NCBI GenBank assembly: GCA_964547135.1
Contig: CAZJMK010000038.1
Span: forward strand, 1 to 41,346
Direction of reading: 5' to 3'
Length of the DNA: 41,346 nucleotides
From: JAJXSS01 sp964547135
Lineage (GTDB): Bacteria; Planctomycetota; Phycisphaerae; Phycisphaerales; Phycisphaeraceae
The position numbers were made by a program, and so were the translations under genes. Below, one piece after another: positions 9,090 through 18,065 of the stretch (positions are counted from its first letter, which is position 1; every line of letters starts with the position of its first letter). The notes below the pieces were generated by a model. The model saw only the letters and a list, made by a program, of their open reading frames with translations. It did not search any database and was not told the DNA's origin.

Positions 9090-10694
9090 ATGGACAACCT
9101 GACCCTTTGGCGGCGGTATAAAGACATGCTCTGCGATTGCCCGGACCTGGGTATTCGCATCGACCTTTCACGCATGGATGTGCCCGACGATTTTTTTGTG
9201 CGCATGGATGCGCCGATGCAACAGGCTTTTGCCGCCATGCAGCAACTCGAAGCCGGGGCGATTGCCAACCCCGATGAAAATCGGCAGGTCGGTCACTATT
9301 GGCTGCGCGACCCATTGCTTGCCCCTGATGATGCCACCCGTGCCGCCATCGAAGCCGCCCGGCAGCAGGTGGTGCGTTTTGCCTACGACGTTCACAGTGG
9401 CACCATCAAACCCCCCACCGCTGCCAAGTTCACGGAATTGCTCATCGTCGGCATCGGCGGCAGCGCTTTAGGCCCGCAACTCGTGGCCGACGCCCTGGGT
9501 TCACGCAAAGACAAACTCACCCTGCACTTTTTCGACAACACCGACCCCGACGGCTTTGACCGCACTTTCGACAACCTCGGTGCCCGACTCAAAAGCACAC
9601 TGATACTGGTCATTTCCAAATCAGGCGGCACGCCCGAAACCCGCAACGGCATGGTCGAAGTGGCTGCCTACATGCAGCGCAAAGGTTTGAACTTCGCATC
9701 ACAGGCCGTGGCCGTCACCACCGCCGGCAGCAAACTCGATCAACTGGCTCAAAGTGAAAACTGGCTGGCACGATTCCCCATGTGGGATTTCGTCGGCGGA
9801 CGCACCAGTGTCACCTCCCCCGTGGGCCTGTTGCCCGCAGCGTTGCAGGGCCTTGATATCGATGCCCTGCTGAACGGTGCCGCAGCGATGGACCGATTGA
9901 CCCGTGTGCCCGATGCGAAAAAGAACCCCGCAGCCGTGCTGGCGTTGATGTGGCACCATGCCACCGACGGACGCGGGCAAAAAGACATGGTCATTCTGCC
10001 CTACAAAGATCGGCTGATTCTCTTTTCGCGTTACCTGCAACAACTGATCATGGAATCACTGGGCAAGGAAAAAGACCTGCTGGGCAACCTCGTGCATCAG
10101 GGCATCAGTGTTTACGGGAACAAGGGTTCGACCGATCAACATGCTTACGTGCAACAGTTGCGTGAAGGCGTGAGCAACTTTTTCGCCACGTTCATCGTGG
10201 TGCTGCAAGACCGTTCACCGGCTTCGGGCAAACTCGCCCCCACGGTTGAACCCGCCCCCGCCCCCGGTGAGTTACCCGGCGTGAGCAGTGGTGAATACCT
10301 CAGTGGTTTTTGGCAGGGCACACGCACCGCGTTGTATGAAAAAGGGCGAACTTCGCTGACGATCACCTGTGAAAAATTGGATGCACCGACGCTGGGGGCG
10401 TTAATTGCGTTGTATGAGCGAGCGGTGGGTTTTTATGCGAGTTTGGTGGGTATCAATGCGTACCATCAGCCGGGGGTGGAAGCGGGCAAAAAGGCAGCGG
10501 CGGCGGTGCTGGAAATTCGTCACAAGGCTTTGGCGCACCTCAAGGCCAAAGGCGAGGCGCTTTCAGCGGAAAAAATCGCCGATCAATTGGCGATGCCCGA
10601 AGCAGCGGAAACCATTTACCATGTGCTTGAACACCTGGCTGCCAACCGTCGGGGCGTGACCCAATCGCGCCACAAGTTCAAGTGGAAAGGGTGA
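9090..10694 (+). CDS. pgi: Glucose-6-phosphate isomerase
   Basis: The 534-residue cytoplasmic enzyme interconverts glucose 6-phosphate and fructose 6-phosphate. Two SIS phosphosugar-binding domains are visible: LIVGIGGSALGPQLVADAL near residue 115 and VISKSGGTPETRNG near residue 175. Further motifs are EKDLLGN and NKGSTDQHAYVQQLREG (about residue 345), where the conserved Gln-His of the active site lies. The C-terminus KFKWKG is short and basic, a known feature of the family. The start ATG at 9090 has a good ribosome site (GAAGGAG at 9076-9082). The gene stands alone, with no other glycolytic gene beside it. Confidence 0.95.
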   Translation: MDNLTLWRRYKDMLCDCPDLGIRIDLSRMDVPDDFFVRMDAPMQQAFAAMQQLEAGAIANPDENRQVGHYWLRDPLLAPDDATRAAIEAARQQVVRFAYDVHSGTIKPPTAAKFTELLIVGIGGSALGPQLVADALGSRKDKLTLHFFDNTDPDGFDRTFDNLGARLKSTLILVISKSGGTPETRNGMVEVAAYMQRKGLNFASQAVAVTTAGSKLDQLAQSENWLARFPMWDFVGGRTSVTSPVGLLPAALQGLDIDALLNGAAAMDRLTRVPDAKKNPAAVLALMWHHATDGRGQKDMVILPYKDRLILFSRYLQQLIMESLGKEKDLLGNLVHQGISVYGNKGSTDQHAYVQQLREGVSNFFATFIVVLQDRSPASGKLAPTVEPAPAPGELPGVSSGEYLSGFWQGTRTALYEKGRTSLTITCEKLDAPTLGALIALYERAVGFYASLVGINAYHQPGVEAGKKAAAAVLEIRHKALAHLKAKGEALSAEKIADQLAMPEAAETIYHVLEHLAANRRGVTQSRHKFKWKG

Positions 10695-10759
10695 ATCAAC
10701 AGTGCAACCGCATTCTGCCATCACCGATGAAGGTCGCAATGATGACCGACAGGCATGAA

Positions 10760-10990
10760 AACCATAACGCCAAGACGCCAAGTATGGAGAGACGCCAAGA
10801 AGAAGGACTCAGAGCCGCGAACTGCAGTGAGCGGTTCTTGGAATCACCACCACTCACTTCCGCTCGTGGCTCTGAGTTACGCCGATGTCCGCTCGTGGCT
10901 CTGAGCAATATCGATATTCGCCATCGCGATCAATCAACCCCTTTGTGCCTTGGCTTGACTCTGTGATCTCCGTGTCCTCAGTGTTGAAAA
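10760..10990. repeat. Dispersed repeats between pgi and hflX (family F and a second type)
   Basis: The 330-base gap between pgi and hflX contains a family F palindromic unit at 10807-10876 (ACTCAGAGCCGCGAACTGCA ... CGCTCGTGGCTCTGAGT). A second partial right arm follows at 10885-10905. Outside these are an ACGCCAAGACGCCAAG stretch (about 10768-10784) and a ctctgtgatctccgtgtcct stretch (10961-10980), both of a low-information type common between genes of planctomycetes (recalled knowledge). A related family F copy is at 29811-29882. No coding region is evident. Confidence 0.7.
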
Positions 10991-11024
10991 ATCGTCTGCA
11001 TCAGTTAGCTCAAGGTCAGCATCA

Positions 11025-12332
11025 ATGTCCAGTTCGACGGAACGTGAAAAGTTGTCGGTCGCACAGGAGCGAGCGATCCTCGTGGGTTGTCTGCTGCCTG
11101 ATTCGCAGAACAACCCGCATGACCCGCTGGATGAGTTACGCGCCCTGGCGCACACCGCCGGGGCGGTGGTCGTCGATGAAGTATTGCAACAGCGCCAGCG
11201 TGTCGATGCGGGCACGTTCATCGGTTCGGGCAAGGTGCAGGAAATCGCCCAAATCGTGGCGGCCCGCGAAGTCGATGTGGTGATTTTCGATAACGACTTG
11301 TCGCCCAGTCAGATCGGCTCGATCGAGGAAATCGTCAAATGCAAGGTGCTGGATCGCAGCGAACTGATTTTGGACATTTTCGCCGGCCGGGCACAGACTT
11401 CCGAAAGCAAATTGCAGGTTGAACTGGCGCAGCTGGAATACACCTACCCGCGGTTGCGAGCCATGTGGTCGCATTTGGAACGCATCACCGGCGGCGCCCC
11501 CACCGGCATCGGCACGCGCGGCCCGGGTGAACAGCAACTCGAAATCGACCGTCGGCTGGTGCAGCGTCGCATCACCATGCTCAAGCGCGAAATCAAAACC
11601 GTGCAGGGGCGCAAGGAGCGCGAAGTGGCGGCCCGGAGCATCGATTTTTTCACCGTCGGTCTGGTCGGTTACACCAATGCCGGCAAAAGCACGCTTTTCA
11701 ACACCGCCACCGCCGGGGGCGCATATGCCGACGACAAACTTTTCGCCACGCTTTCGACGCGCACCAAGGCGTGGGAATTGGGCGGGGGTGATCGGGTGAT
11801 GTTGTCGGACACGGTCGGTTTTATTCGTGATCTGCCGCACCATCTGGTGGCCAGTTTCAAGGCGACGTTGCAGGAAGCGGTGCACAGCAATTTGCTTTTG
11901 GTGGTGTTGGATGTGGCCCAGCCGCGCTGCCGGGAACAGTGGCAGACGGTGCGTGAGGTGCTGGACGACATCGGGGCGAACACGCAGCCGCGCATTTTAG
12001 TGCTGAACAAAATGGATTTGGTGGACCACAATGCGGACATCATCGTGATGGAGCGCGAGCACAACGGGCCGAGCGTGGCGGTGTCGGCCAAAACGGGTCG
12101 CGGCATGAACGAACTGGTGGAACAGGTGCGCACGGTGATGCGCGGCAGGGAACGCGAACTGACGTTGTGCATCGATCTGGCGGACGGCAAGGCAGTGCAT
12201 TTTGTGGAAACCCGCGCGACGGTTTTGAGTCGTGAGTATGTCGATGGTCAGGTGAATATGCGGGTACGCATTGGCAGCAGGCCGTTGGACCAGTTGCGGG
12301 CGATGGGCAGTGCGATGCGGGTTGTTGAGTGA
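11025..12332 (+). CDS. hflX: GTPase HflX
   Basis: This 435-residue ribosome-associated GTPase has the N-terminal HflX subdomain (residues about 15-115), a helical linker with RGPGEQQLEIDRR (about 165-177) and a G domain from about 208. G1 is GYTNAGKS (215-222), G3 is in DTVGFIRDLPHHL and G4 is NKMDLV. Family members bind 50S subunits and rescue or split stalled ribosomes, particularly under heat stress. The ATG at 11025 directly precedes the SSSTEREKL N-terminus. The gene is not next to hfq, unlike in enterobacteria. Confidence 0.94.
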   Translation: MSSSTEREKLSVAQERAILVGCLLPDSQNNPHDPLDELRALAHTAGAVVVDEVLQQRQRVDAGTFIGSGKVQEIAQIVAAREVDVVIFDNDLSPSQIGSIEEIVKCKVLDRSELILDIFAGRAQTSESKLQVELAQLEYTYPRLRAMWSHLERITGGAPTGIGTRGPGEQQLEIDRRLVQRRITMLKREIKTVQGRKEREVAARSIDFFTVGLVGYTNAGKSTLFNTATAGGAYADDKLFATLSTRTKAWELGGGDRVMLSDTVGFIRDLPHHLVASFKATLQEAVHSNLLLVVLDVAQPRCREQWQTVREVLDDIGANTQPRILVLNKMDLVDHNADIIVMEREHNGPSVAVSAKTGRGMNELVEQVRTVMRGRERELTLCIDLADGKAVHFVETRATVLSREYVDGQVNMRVRIGSRPLDQLRAMGSAMRVVE

Positions 12333-12357
12333 TTGGGTGATTTATCACACCATCATT

Positions 12358-12466
12358 GACGCCGAGGACGCCTCCGGGGCGGTGCCACTTCATGACGCCG
12401 AGGGCTTTAGCCCCGGATGGTTCGCATCGTCGTCATACAGAATCCGGCCCTGAAGGGCACGGCGTC
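12358..12466. repeat. Dispersed repeat, family A (one full and one partial copy)
   Basis: A full copy runs 12394-12466 (GACGCCGAGGGCTTTAGCCC to GAAGGGCACGGCGTC). It is preceded by a truncated or diverged unit from 12358 (gacgccgaggacgcctccgg). The pair starts 25 bases after the hflX stop. The rest of the gap to the transporter gene holds a single D-type fragment (ccacttggccacc) near 12485. Confidence 0.85.
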
Positions 12467-12578
12467 ATCATCGTTCGACGGGTGCCACTTGGCCACCTCC
12501 CCGTCATGCACATCCGCCAAAGGTTGTTAGCATAGTGCATTGCTGTTTGATTTCACGGAACCCCGGTAACTCTGCTCG

Positions 12579-14591
12579 ATGAACGGTAATAACGACCATT
12601 CGATCTTTGCACGCATCAAGCGCATCGTGCTGGGCGGGGCACGCAATCCCTTTGATCGCAATGTGTTTCACAGCATCTCCCTGGTGGCGTTTTTCGCCTG
12701 GGTGGGGCTGGGGGCTGACGGTCTGTCCTCCTCCTGTTACGGACCGGCGGAAGCCTTCGAAGCACTCGCTTTCACCACCCCCGATGGCACGGTCCTTCAC
12801 TTTCCTTATCTGGCGATCTTCGTCGCCATTGCCTCGGCTTTGACCGTGCTGATCATCAGCGCCAGTTACACGCAGGTCATCGAACAATTCCCCACCGGCG
12901 GCGGCGGCTACCTGGTGGCCTCCAAACTGCTGTCCCCCTCCATGGGCATGGTCTCCGGCTGCGCCCTGCTCATGGACTACGTACTGACGATCACCATTTC
13001 CATCGCCAGCGGAGCCGACCAGTTTTTCAGTTTTCTGCCTGCCGCGTGGCAACCCTACAAACTGCCCGCAGCGATCATGGCACTCTTGTTCATGTGTTTA
13101 TTGAATCTGCGCGGGGTCAAGGAATCGGTCGGGCCGTTGGTGCCGATCTTTCTGGCGTTTGTCGTCACCCACGCGATCATCGTCGGCACGACGCTGTTTC
13201 AAAAGGTCACCAACCTGCCGGAGGTGGCGACGCACACCCTACAAGAGGTGAGCACCGCCTACAGCACGCCCGGCATCGGTTTAATGGGGATGTTGCTGAT
13301 CATGCTCAAGGCCTACAGCATGGGGGCGGGCACGTTCACGGGCATCGAGGCTGTGTCCAACGGTATGCCGATATTGCGTGAACCGCGCGTCGAAACCGGT
13401 CGGCGGACCATGCGCTACATGGCGATTTCGCTGTCGATTGCGGTCGTCGGGTTGATGCTGGCGTACCTGCTTTATGAAGTCAAACCGCAGGCGGGCAAAA
13501 CCCTCAATGCGGTGCTGGTGATGGAGTTCACGCAAACCTGGCCGGCGCCCTGGAGCGGGGTTTTTATCTTTTTGACATTGGCATCCGCAACCGCCCTGCT
13601 ATTCGTCGCGGCTCAGGCTGGGTTCATCGGCGGACCACGGGTGCTGGTCAACATGGCATTGGACCGCTGGTTCCCGCATAAGTTTGCCACGTTTTCCGAT
13701 CGGCTGGTGACTCAGAACGGCGTGCTGCTGATGTCCGCCGCAGCCCTGGCGACCATGATTTTCACCGGCGGGTCGGTCAAGTTTTTAGTGGTGCTCTACT
13801 CGATCAATGTGTTCATCACCTTCACGCTCACCCAGGCAGGCATGGTCAAACACTGGCTCAATGAACGACAGCGCGGCAAACGCTGGCAAAAAGGCATGAG
13901 CATCAACGGCATCGGCCTATTGCTTTGCGGCTCGATTCTCATCGCGGTGACCATCATCAAATTTCACGACGGCGGCTGGATCACACTGTTTGTCACCGGC
14001 GGTCTTGCGGGCATTGTCATCCTCATCCGTCGTCACTACCAGCACACCCAAAAATTGTTACGCAGACTTGATGGGCTGGTGCGTGCAGCTGAAAGTGAAC
14101 CCGCCAAAAACATGACCGCCCCAGCCTATGACCCGCAGGGCAAAACCGCAGTACTGCTGGTCAATGGCTTCAATGGTTTGGGGTTGCACACGCTGCTCAA
14201 TGTTCTGCGTTTGTTCCCCAATATTTTCCGCAACTTTGTGTTCGTGCATGTGGGCGTGATCGATGCGGGCAACTTCAAGGGCGTCGAAGAAATCGACAAT
14301 TTGAAAAAACATGTCGAAACCGAAGTGCAGCGATACATACAGTTCGTCGGCAAACAGGGGTTTCACGGCCAGGCGTTTACGTCCATCGGCACCGATGTCG
14401 TGGCTGAGGTGGATGAATTGGCACCACGCATCCTCGAACAACACCCCAATGCGATTTTCTTCGGCGGACAACTGGCGTTCCCGCAGGAAACGTTTTTCAC
14501 CCGACTGTTGCACAACAACACGGTGTTTTCGATTCAACGCCGATTCAACACGCAGGGTATTCCGATGATCATTCTGCCGGTGCGGGTGTGA
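12579..14591 (+). CDS. APC-superfamily transporter resembling KimA/YdaO potassium importer
   Basis: This 670-residue membrane protein has about 12 hydrophobic segments (residues 30-480) and a C-terminal cytoplasmic domain of about 170 residues. The first helix region GLGADGLSSSCYGPAEAFEA and the next, FPTGGGGYLVASKLL, match the KimA pattern DALSSVAYG...QGGGAYIVSK. MDYVLTITISIASGADQ and CLLNLRGVKES also follow the KimA family closely. B. subtilis KimA is a high-affinity K+/H+ symporter inhibited by cyclic-di-AMP. Potassium as substrate is therefore a family-based inference; a generic amino-acid permease is the alternative. The ATG at 12579 has only weak upstream purines. Confidence 0.8.
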   Translation: MNGNNDHSIFARIKRIVLGGARNPFDRNVFHSISLVAFFAWVGLGADGLSSSCYGPAEAFEALAFTTPDGTVLHFPYLAIFVAIASALTVLIISASYTQVIEQFPTGGGGYLVASKLLSPSMGMVSGCALLMDYVLTITISIASGADQFFSFLPAAWQPYKLPAAIMALLFMCLLNLRGVKESVGPLVPIFLAFVVTHAIIVGTTLFQKVTNLPEVATHTLQEVSTAYSTPGIGLMGMLLIMLKAYSMGAGTFTGIEAVSNGMPILREPRVETGRRTMRYMAISLSIAVVGLMLAYLLYEVKPQAGKTLNAVLVMEFTQTWPAPWSGVFIFLTLASATALLFVAAQAGFIGGPRVLVNMALDRWFPHKFATFSDRLVTQNGVLLMSAAALATMIFTGGSVKFLVVLYSINVFITFTLTQAGMVKHWLNERQRGKRWQKGMSINGIGLLLCGSILIAVTIIKFHDGGWITLFVTGGLAGIVILIRRHYQHTQKLLRRLDGLVRAAESEPAKNMTAPAYDPQGKTAVLLVNGFNGLGLHTLLNVLRLFPNIFRNFVFVHVGVIDAGNFKGVEEIDNLKKHVETEVQRYIQFVGKQGFHGQAFTSIGTDVVAEVDELAPRILEQHPNAIFFGGQLAFPQETFFTRLLHNNTVFSIQRRFNTQGIPMIILPVRV

Positions 14592-14602
14592 ATGAACAAT
14601 TT

Positions 14603-14676
14603 GACGCCGAGGGCTTTAGCCCCGGATCATTTGCATCAATAGAAGTCAATCATCCGGCCCTTAAGGGCACGGCGTC
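14603..14676. repeat. Dispersed palindromic repeat, family A, between convergent genes
   Basis: This 74-bp copy runs from GACGCCGAGGGCTTTAGCCC to TAAGGGCACGGCGTC. It starts 11 bases after the transporter stop and ends 24 bases before the stop of the leftward CxxC protein gene, so it fills the convergent junction. Self-complementary halves would form hairpins in either transcript. Confidence 0.9.
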
Positions 14677-14700
14677 ATGAGCGACATCATCCATTACCCA

Positions 14701-14997
14701 TCACTCCGCTGTGAAAAATCGTGCGGAGGTGCCGCCCGGGCCGACGGTGGCACTGACGATTCGCCCGCAATGCGGGCAGCGTCCCTGATAGGCATCACCG
14801 GCTGCATTGCGATAAATACGACCGTAAACGTTGCAACATTTCCAATAAATCGAAAGCCAGGGCCGACCAAGCAAGCCCGCCTGTGCGGCTGCGCGTACCG
14901 CCGGCCCGGTGGCAGGCAAACCAGACGATGCCGCATCGGTGCTCGGTGTGCTGGTTTTCAGGTGGGTCAGGTCGAGGATGTAATCCGGGCTGGGCAT
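14701..14997 (-). CDS. Small conserved planctomycete-type protein with CxxC motif
   Basis: This 98-residue protein contains WLSIYWKCCNVYGRIYRN, then GRCPHCGRIVSATVGPGG, and ends ARFFTAE. The pattern of paired Cys, CPxCG and GPGGTxxRFF matches small uncharacterised proteins I recall from planctomycete genomes; it suggests a mini zinc ribbon. The first 50 residues are poorly conserved and the true start may be an internal codon, since no clear Shine-Dalgarno precedes ATG at 14997. It is convergent with the KimA-like gene. Function is unknown. Confidence 0.7.
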   Translation of the reverse strand: MPSPDYILDLTHLKTSTPSTDAASSGLPATGPAVRAAAQAGLLGRPWLSIYWKCCNVYGRIYRNAAGDAYQGRCPHCGRIVSATVGPGGTSARFFTAE

Positions 14998-15046
14998 GAT
15001 TCACTTTATCGGCAAACCGGGTCGGGTATGATTGATGATGCGTCTG

Positions 15047-15188
15047 AAACCCCTCTCCCTCCGGGAGAGGGCATGGGTGAGGGCTCGGCTATTTTTGGTT
15101 ATTCGATATTTCAAGACCTTTTCGCTCTTCGGCCCTCACCCGGCCTCGAAGACTCGGCCACCCTCTCCCAAGAGGAGAGGGGTTTTAG
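15047..15188. repeat. Dispersed inverted repeat, family E
   Basis: The left arm aacccctctccctccgggag with gggtgagggc and the right arm gccctcacccggcctcgaag with cctctcccaagaggagaggg are largely complementary. Together they form a hairpin-capable 142-bp element with an AT-rich centre. A second full copy lies at 27202-27340 and a half copy at 32978-33018. It occupies most of the gap between the CxxC protein gene and the coiled-coil lipoprotein gene. Confidence 0.85.
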
Positions 15189-15283
15189 AGGTTCCTGCTG
15201 TTGTTCGATTTTCACTTGCGACCAACTCCGGCTATTCTGTAGGCACTGGTTGGGTTACTTCTTCTCTGTACGGGAAACCGATC

Positions 15284-16693
15284 ATGACCATTCGATTGCG
15301 AGGAAGTCTGGCTGTTCTGTCCGCCTCCTTTTTATTGCTGGGCTGCTCCGACCCCGAAGCCGCTGCCCAGCGCGATGCGCAGCAAAAGTTTCAGGCTGCG
15401 TTGGAGCAGGTGGCCACGGCCAATCGGGGCTTTACGGATGGGTTGTCGGGGCGTGCAGCCGACCTGCCTGCCTTCCGCGCTGAAACCCTGAACCGAGCGG
15501 TCAGTGATTTGCAGGCGGTGCTCAATCAGGGCACCCCGGTTCAGCAACTGGCGGCGGCACGGGTGCTGGGTGACACCTATACCACACTGGCAAGGCATCA
15601 GATCAACCTGGCGGAAGAACAGTGGGCACAATTGTGGAACACCACGTCTGAATTGCTCGCCAGGGTCACGATGGTCAGTGATGCCCAGGTGCGGGCGCAG
15701 TCGCTTGAAGTCAATCAAACCCCGGGGTTGGAAAAGCTCAGTGAGTTTCAAAGCGGGTTCGCCAAGCAGGCACAGCAGGCACAGGGACGCATGCAAACCC
15801 TGACGCAGTCGATCAGCGAACTGCAAACCAAACACAAGGCCGCCCTGGTGCAACGCGATGAAGCGATGAAGCAATCGCAAAGCCTCAATGAGCAGGCGTT
15901 CACGCTCACTGAACAGGCACGCTTTGACACCTACACCAAGGCCCTGGCTGCCCAGCGCACGGCGCAGCAACACGATGCGGAAGCGGAAAAATTGGCGGCA
16001 CAACTGGAAGTGCAACAAGCTGAGCTGCGCATCGCGCAAGACACGGCAAAACTGGCGCAGGCCAATGTGGGCGTGATTGAAACCCAGGCCAAGGCTTTGT
16101 CGGAGCGACAGACCCAGGCCGCCCAGCAGCGTGAAAGTTTGATCAAGGATGCGGAAAACCCGGCCAGTGTGAAATCGCGTGAAACGGCATTGACGCAGGT
16201 GCTCGCACAGGTGATGCAAACCTACAGCGAACGTGTTCAGCCCGCTTTTGATCAGGCGGATAAACAGGCAGCCCAGGCGATCGCCATGTTTGAAAAAGCA
16301 TTGGGGCAGGCTCGTGGTGACGCAGCCCGGCGGCGCAGTTTGCAGGCTGACTTGCTGGCGGCGTATGCGACACGGTTGGAAGTGCAGGGTCGCTGGATCG
16401 CAGCCCAGGGCAACATGGCACGGGTATTGGCGGTCGTCGATGGCCGATTGGCACAGGCTGTGACGCTGGGTGATGAGGCTCAGCAGATGCGCAGCAAGGT
16501 GGCTGAGTTCCAAAAGTCGCTGCATCAGGCGATTGATCAGGCCGTCGCCTTGAAAGCCAAGAGTGATGAACTGGTCGGCCAACTGGGTACGCCTGGGTCC
16601 GGGGGGGATACCGATGTGATGTCCACGTTCCTCGCGGCACAAAACCAGCGCATCACGCAGGCGGTGAGTTGGATTGAGTCATCGAAAATGTGA
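15284..16693 (+). CDS. Predicted coiled-coil lipoprotein
   Basis: The protein has 469 residues. It starts MTIRLRGSLAVLSASFLLLGCSD, a lipoprotein signal with lipobox LLGC (Cys21). Most of the rest is Ala/Gln/Glu-rich and lacks Pro and Gly, as expected for long antiparallel coiled coils. The frame is open for 84 codons upstream, but the ATG at 15284 is chosen because it puts the signal at the terminus and because the upstream part is made of a repeat element. No enzymatic motif is visible. A periplasmic scaffold or tethering role is possible but not shown. Confidence 0.78.
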   Translation: MTIRLRGSLAVLSASFLLLGCSDPEAAAQRDAQQKFQAALEQVATANRGFTDGLSGRAADLPAFRAETLNRAVSDLQAVLNQGTPVQQLAAARVLGDTYTTLARHQINLAEEQWAQLWNTTSELLARVTMVSDAQVRAQSLEVNQTPGLEKLSEFQSGFAKQAQQAQGRMQTLTQSISELQTKHKAALVQRDEAMKQSQSLNEQAFTLTEQARFDTYTKALAAQRTAQQHDAEAEKLAAQLEVQQAELRIAQDTAKLAQANVGVIETQAKALSERQTQAAQQRESLIKDAENPASVKSRETALTQVLAQVMQTYSERVQPAFDQADKQAAQAIAMFEKALGQARGDAARRRSLQADLLAAYATRLEVQGRWIAAQGNMARVLAVVDGRLAQAVTLGDEAQQMRSKVAEFQKSLHQAIDQAVALKAKSDELVGQLGTPGSGGDTDVMSTFLAAQNQRITQAVSWIESSKM

Positions 16694-16737
16694 CTTCACT
16701 TTTCCATCCGCCGATTACCGGTTAATCTGTCAGCCCC

Positions 16738-17247
16738 GTGGAACATGATCTCAAAATCAACAAGCACTACACCACGGATCAACTGCGCGCCGATTACCCG
16801 CACGTCGGCCTGATGGACGTTCAACTGGGCACGCTTTGGATCGCCCGCAAACGACTGGGCATCAACCCCATTCGCATTTCACACGCACGCCTGCTCCAGG
16901 GCGGCAGCGATGTCACTTCCACCGTCGAAAAAGACCGCTTTCTTTGCTACTGGTTTCACACCCCCGACACGGGTTCAGGTTACGTGCATGGGTACCCGAT
17001 TGAATGGGAGGAAGGCCACCTTTTGGTGCGCCTCGACCCGCATTGGAATTATGCCCGTAAACAATTCATCCCCGCCGGCGACGCCCTGGCGGTCGAAGCC
17101 AACATTGAATCACAGTTTGCGTTGGGTAAAAAAGTGTTTGAAACCTATCTGGCACTGCGACCCAAGTTTCCGCTAAGTTGGCACATGATCGGCCCGCGCC
17201 CTGCTGACTCCATGTTCTACGTCCAACGTGCCGAACCAGTCGGGTGA
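16738..17247 (+). CDS. Hypothetical protein, 169 residues
   Basis: This is a soluble, mixed alpha/beta protein without signal peptide or membrane segment. It begins at GTG 16738 (MEHDLKINKHYTTDQLRADY). It is rich in aromatic and basic residues and has no recognised motif. It follows the coiled-coil lipoprotein gene by 44 bases on the same strand and could be co-transcribed. A family A repeat begins 20 bases after its stop. I do not recognise the family. Confidence 0.65.
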   Translation: MEHDLKINKHYTTDQLRADYPHVGLMDVQLGTLWIARKRLGINPIRISHARLLQGGSDVTSTVEKDRFLCYWFHTPDTGSGYVHGYPIEWEEGHLLVRLDPHWNYARKQFIPAGDALAVEANIESQFALGKKVFETYLALRPKFPLSWHMIGPRPADSMFYVQRAEPVG

Positions 17248-17267
17248 ATGGCTCAGTAAAAAAAATT

Positions 17268-17353
17268 GACGCCGAGGGCTTCAGCCCCGGTTTTTTGCAA
17301 TCCGGCTTCAATTGTCAAATACAAAATCATCCGGCCCTGAAGGGCACGGCGTC
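17268..17353. repeat. Dispersed palindromic repeat, family A, between convergent genes
   Basis: This 86-bp copy runs from GACGCCGAGGGCTTCAGCCC to CCTGAAGGGCACGGCGTC with a longer AT-rich centre than other copies. It fills the space between the stop codons of two convergent genes (17247 and 17360). Confidence 0.9.
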
Positions 17354-17359
17354 ATCGAT

Positions 17360-18019
17360 TTACTTCAACCTTGCATCCAGCGCACGAAACAGGGCGACCT
17401 GGTCCTGCGTGAGGTTGAAAGTGGTGCGACCAAGTTTGCCGGTGACCGATTGCGCCTTGCCGATCTGCGCCAGCGCCTCTCGGCTCACGGCCAGCGTCAC
17501 AAACTCATCATCGGCGCGAATTTTCACCTTGGTCCCAAAGTCCTGCCGCTTGGAACGGTACGCTGTGACAGGCAGTGACATCGGCTGCCCATCGACCGAT
17601 AGTTCCATGTTCGTAACGTTACGGTAAATGCCGCCGGTGAAAAAACCCTTGATTTCGAGCAGGGCCTGGCTGTTCTCGTAACGCAGGTGAACTTCATGAT
17701 CAGCACGGGTTCCACCTGTCATCACCATGACTGTCGGGTTCGATTTGGCAGCGGTGACTTGTCCGCCGGCGTCGGTCTCTGTTTCCAGTTTGCGTTCCTG
17801 CGCCAGCGCCCGGTCCTCCGGCTCGACCAGCCCGGCCAGTACCATCAATCGTTTGTTTTCCGCCTGCAAGGTCTGCACCTGCGTTTTTAATTGCGCATTT
17901 TCCTGCTGCAATTGTTGCATCTGGGCTTGAAGCTCATCGGTGCTATGCGCCTGCAGCACAGGCGTGCATATGCCGATCATCATCGCCACCAAAACCGCTG
18001 AACGGGTCCAAGGCATCAT
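17360..18019 (-). CDS. Secreted hypothetical protein with N-terminal coiled coil
   Basis: The 219-residue protein has a signal peptide (MMPWTRSAVLVAMMIGICTPVLQA). A heptad-rich coiled coil follows (ELQAQMQQLQQENAQLKTQV onward, to about residue 65). The C-terminal half is beta-rich, including HEVHLRYENSQ and MELSVDGQPMSLPV. The start ATG at 18019 is chosen from the signal peptide and an upstream GGAG; longer readings would overlap purE. It lies 46 bases downstream of purE on the same strand. No family is recognised. Confidence 0.72.
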   Translation of the reverse strand: MMPWTRSAVLVAMMIGICTPVLQAHSTDELQAQMQQLQQENAQLKTQVQTLQAENKRLMVLAGLVEPEDRALAQERKLETETDAGGQVTAAKSNPTVMVMTGGTRADHEVHLRYENSQALLEIKGFFTGGIYRNVTNMELSVDGQPMSLPVTAYRSKRQDFGTKVKIRADDEFVTLAVSREALAQIGKAQSVTGKLGRTTFNLTQDQVALFRALDARLK

Positions 18020-18065
18020 CGTGAAACACTCCGTGTAAAATTGGAATCCAACATCATAGCTGTGC

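Noticed and set aside
15332..16642. A 436-codon open frame antisense to the coiled-coil lipoprotein gene
   Set aside because: Its Leu/Arg/His-rich composition is that of a reverse reading of Gln/Ala codons, with no signal or motif.
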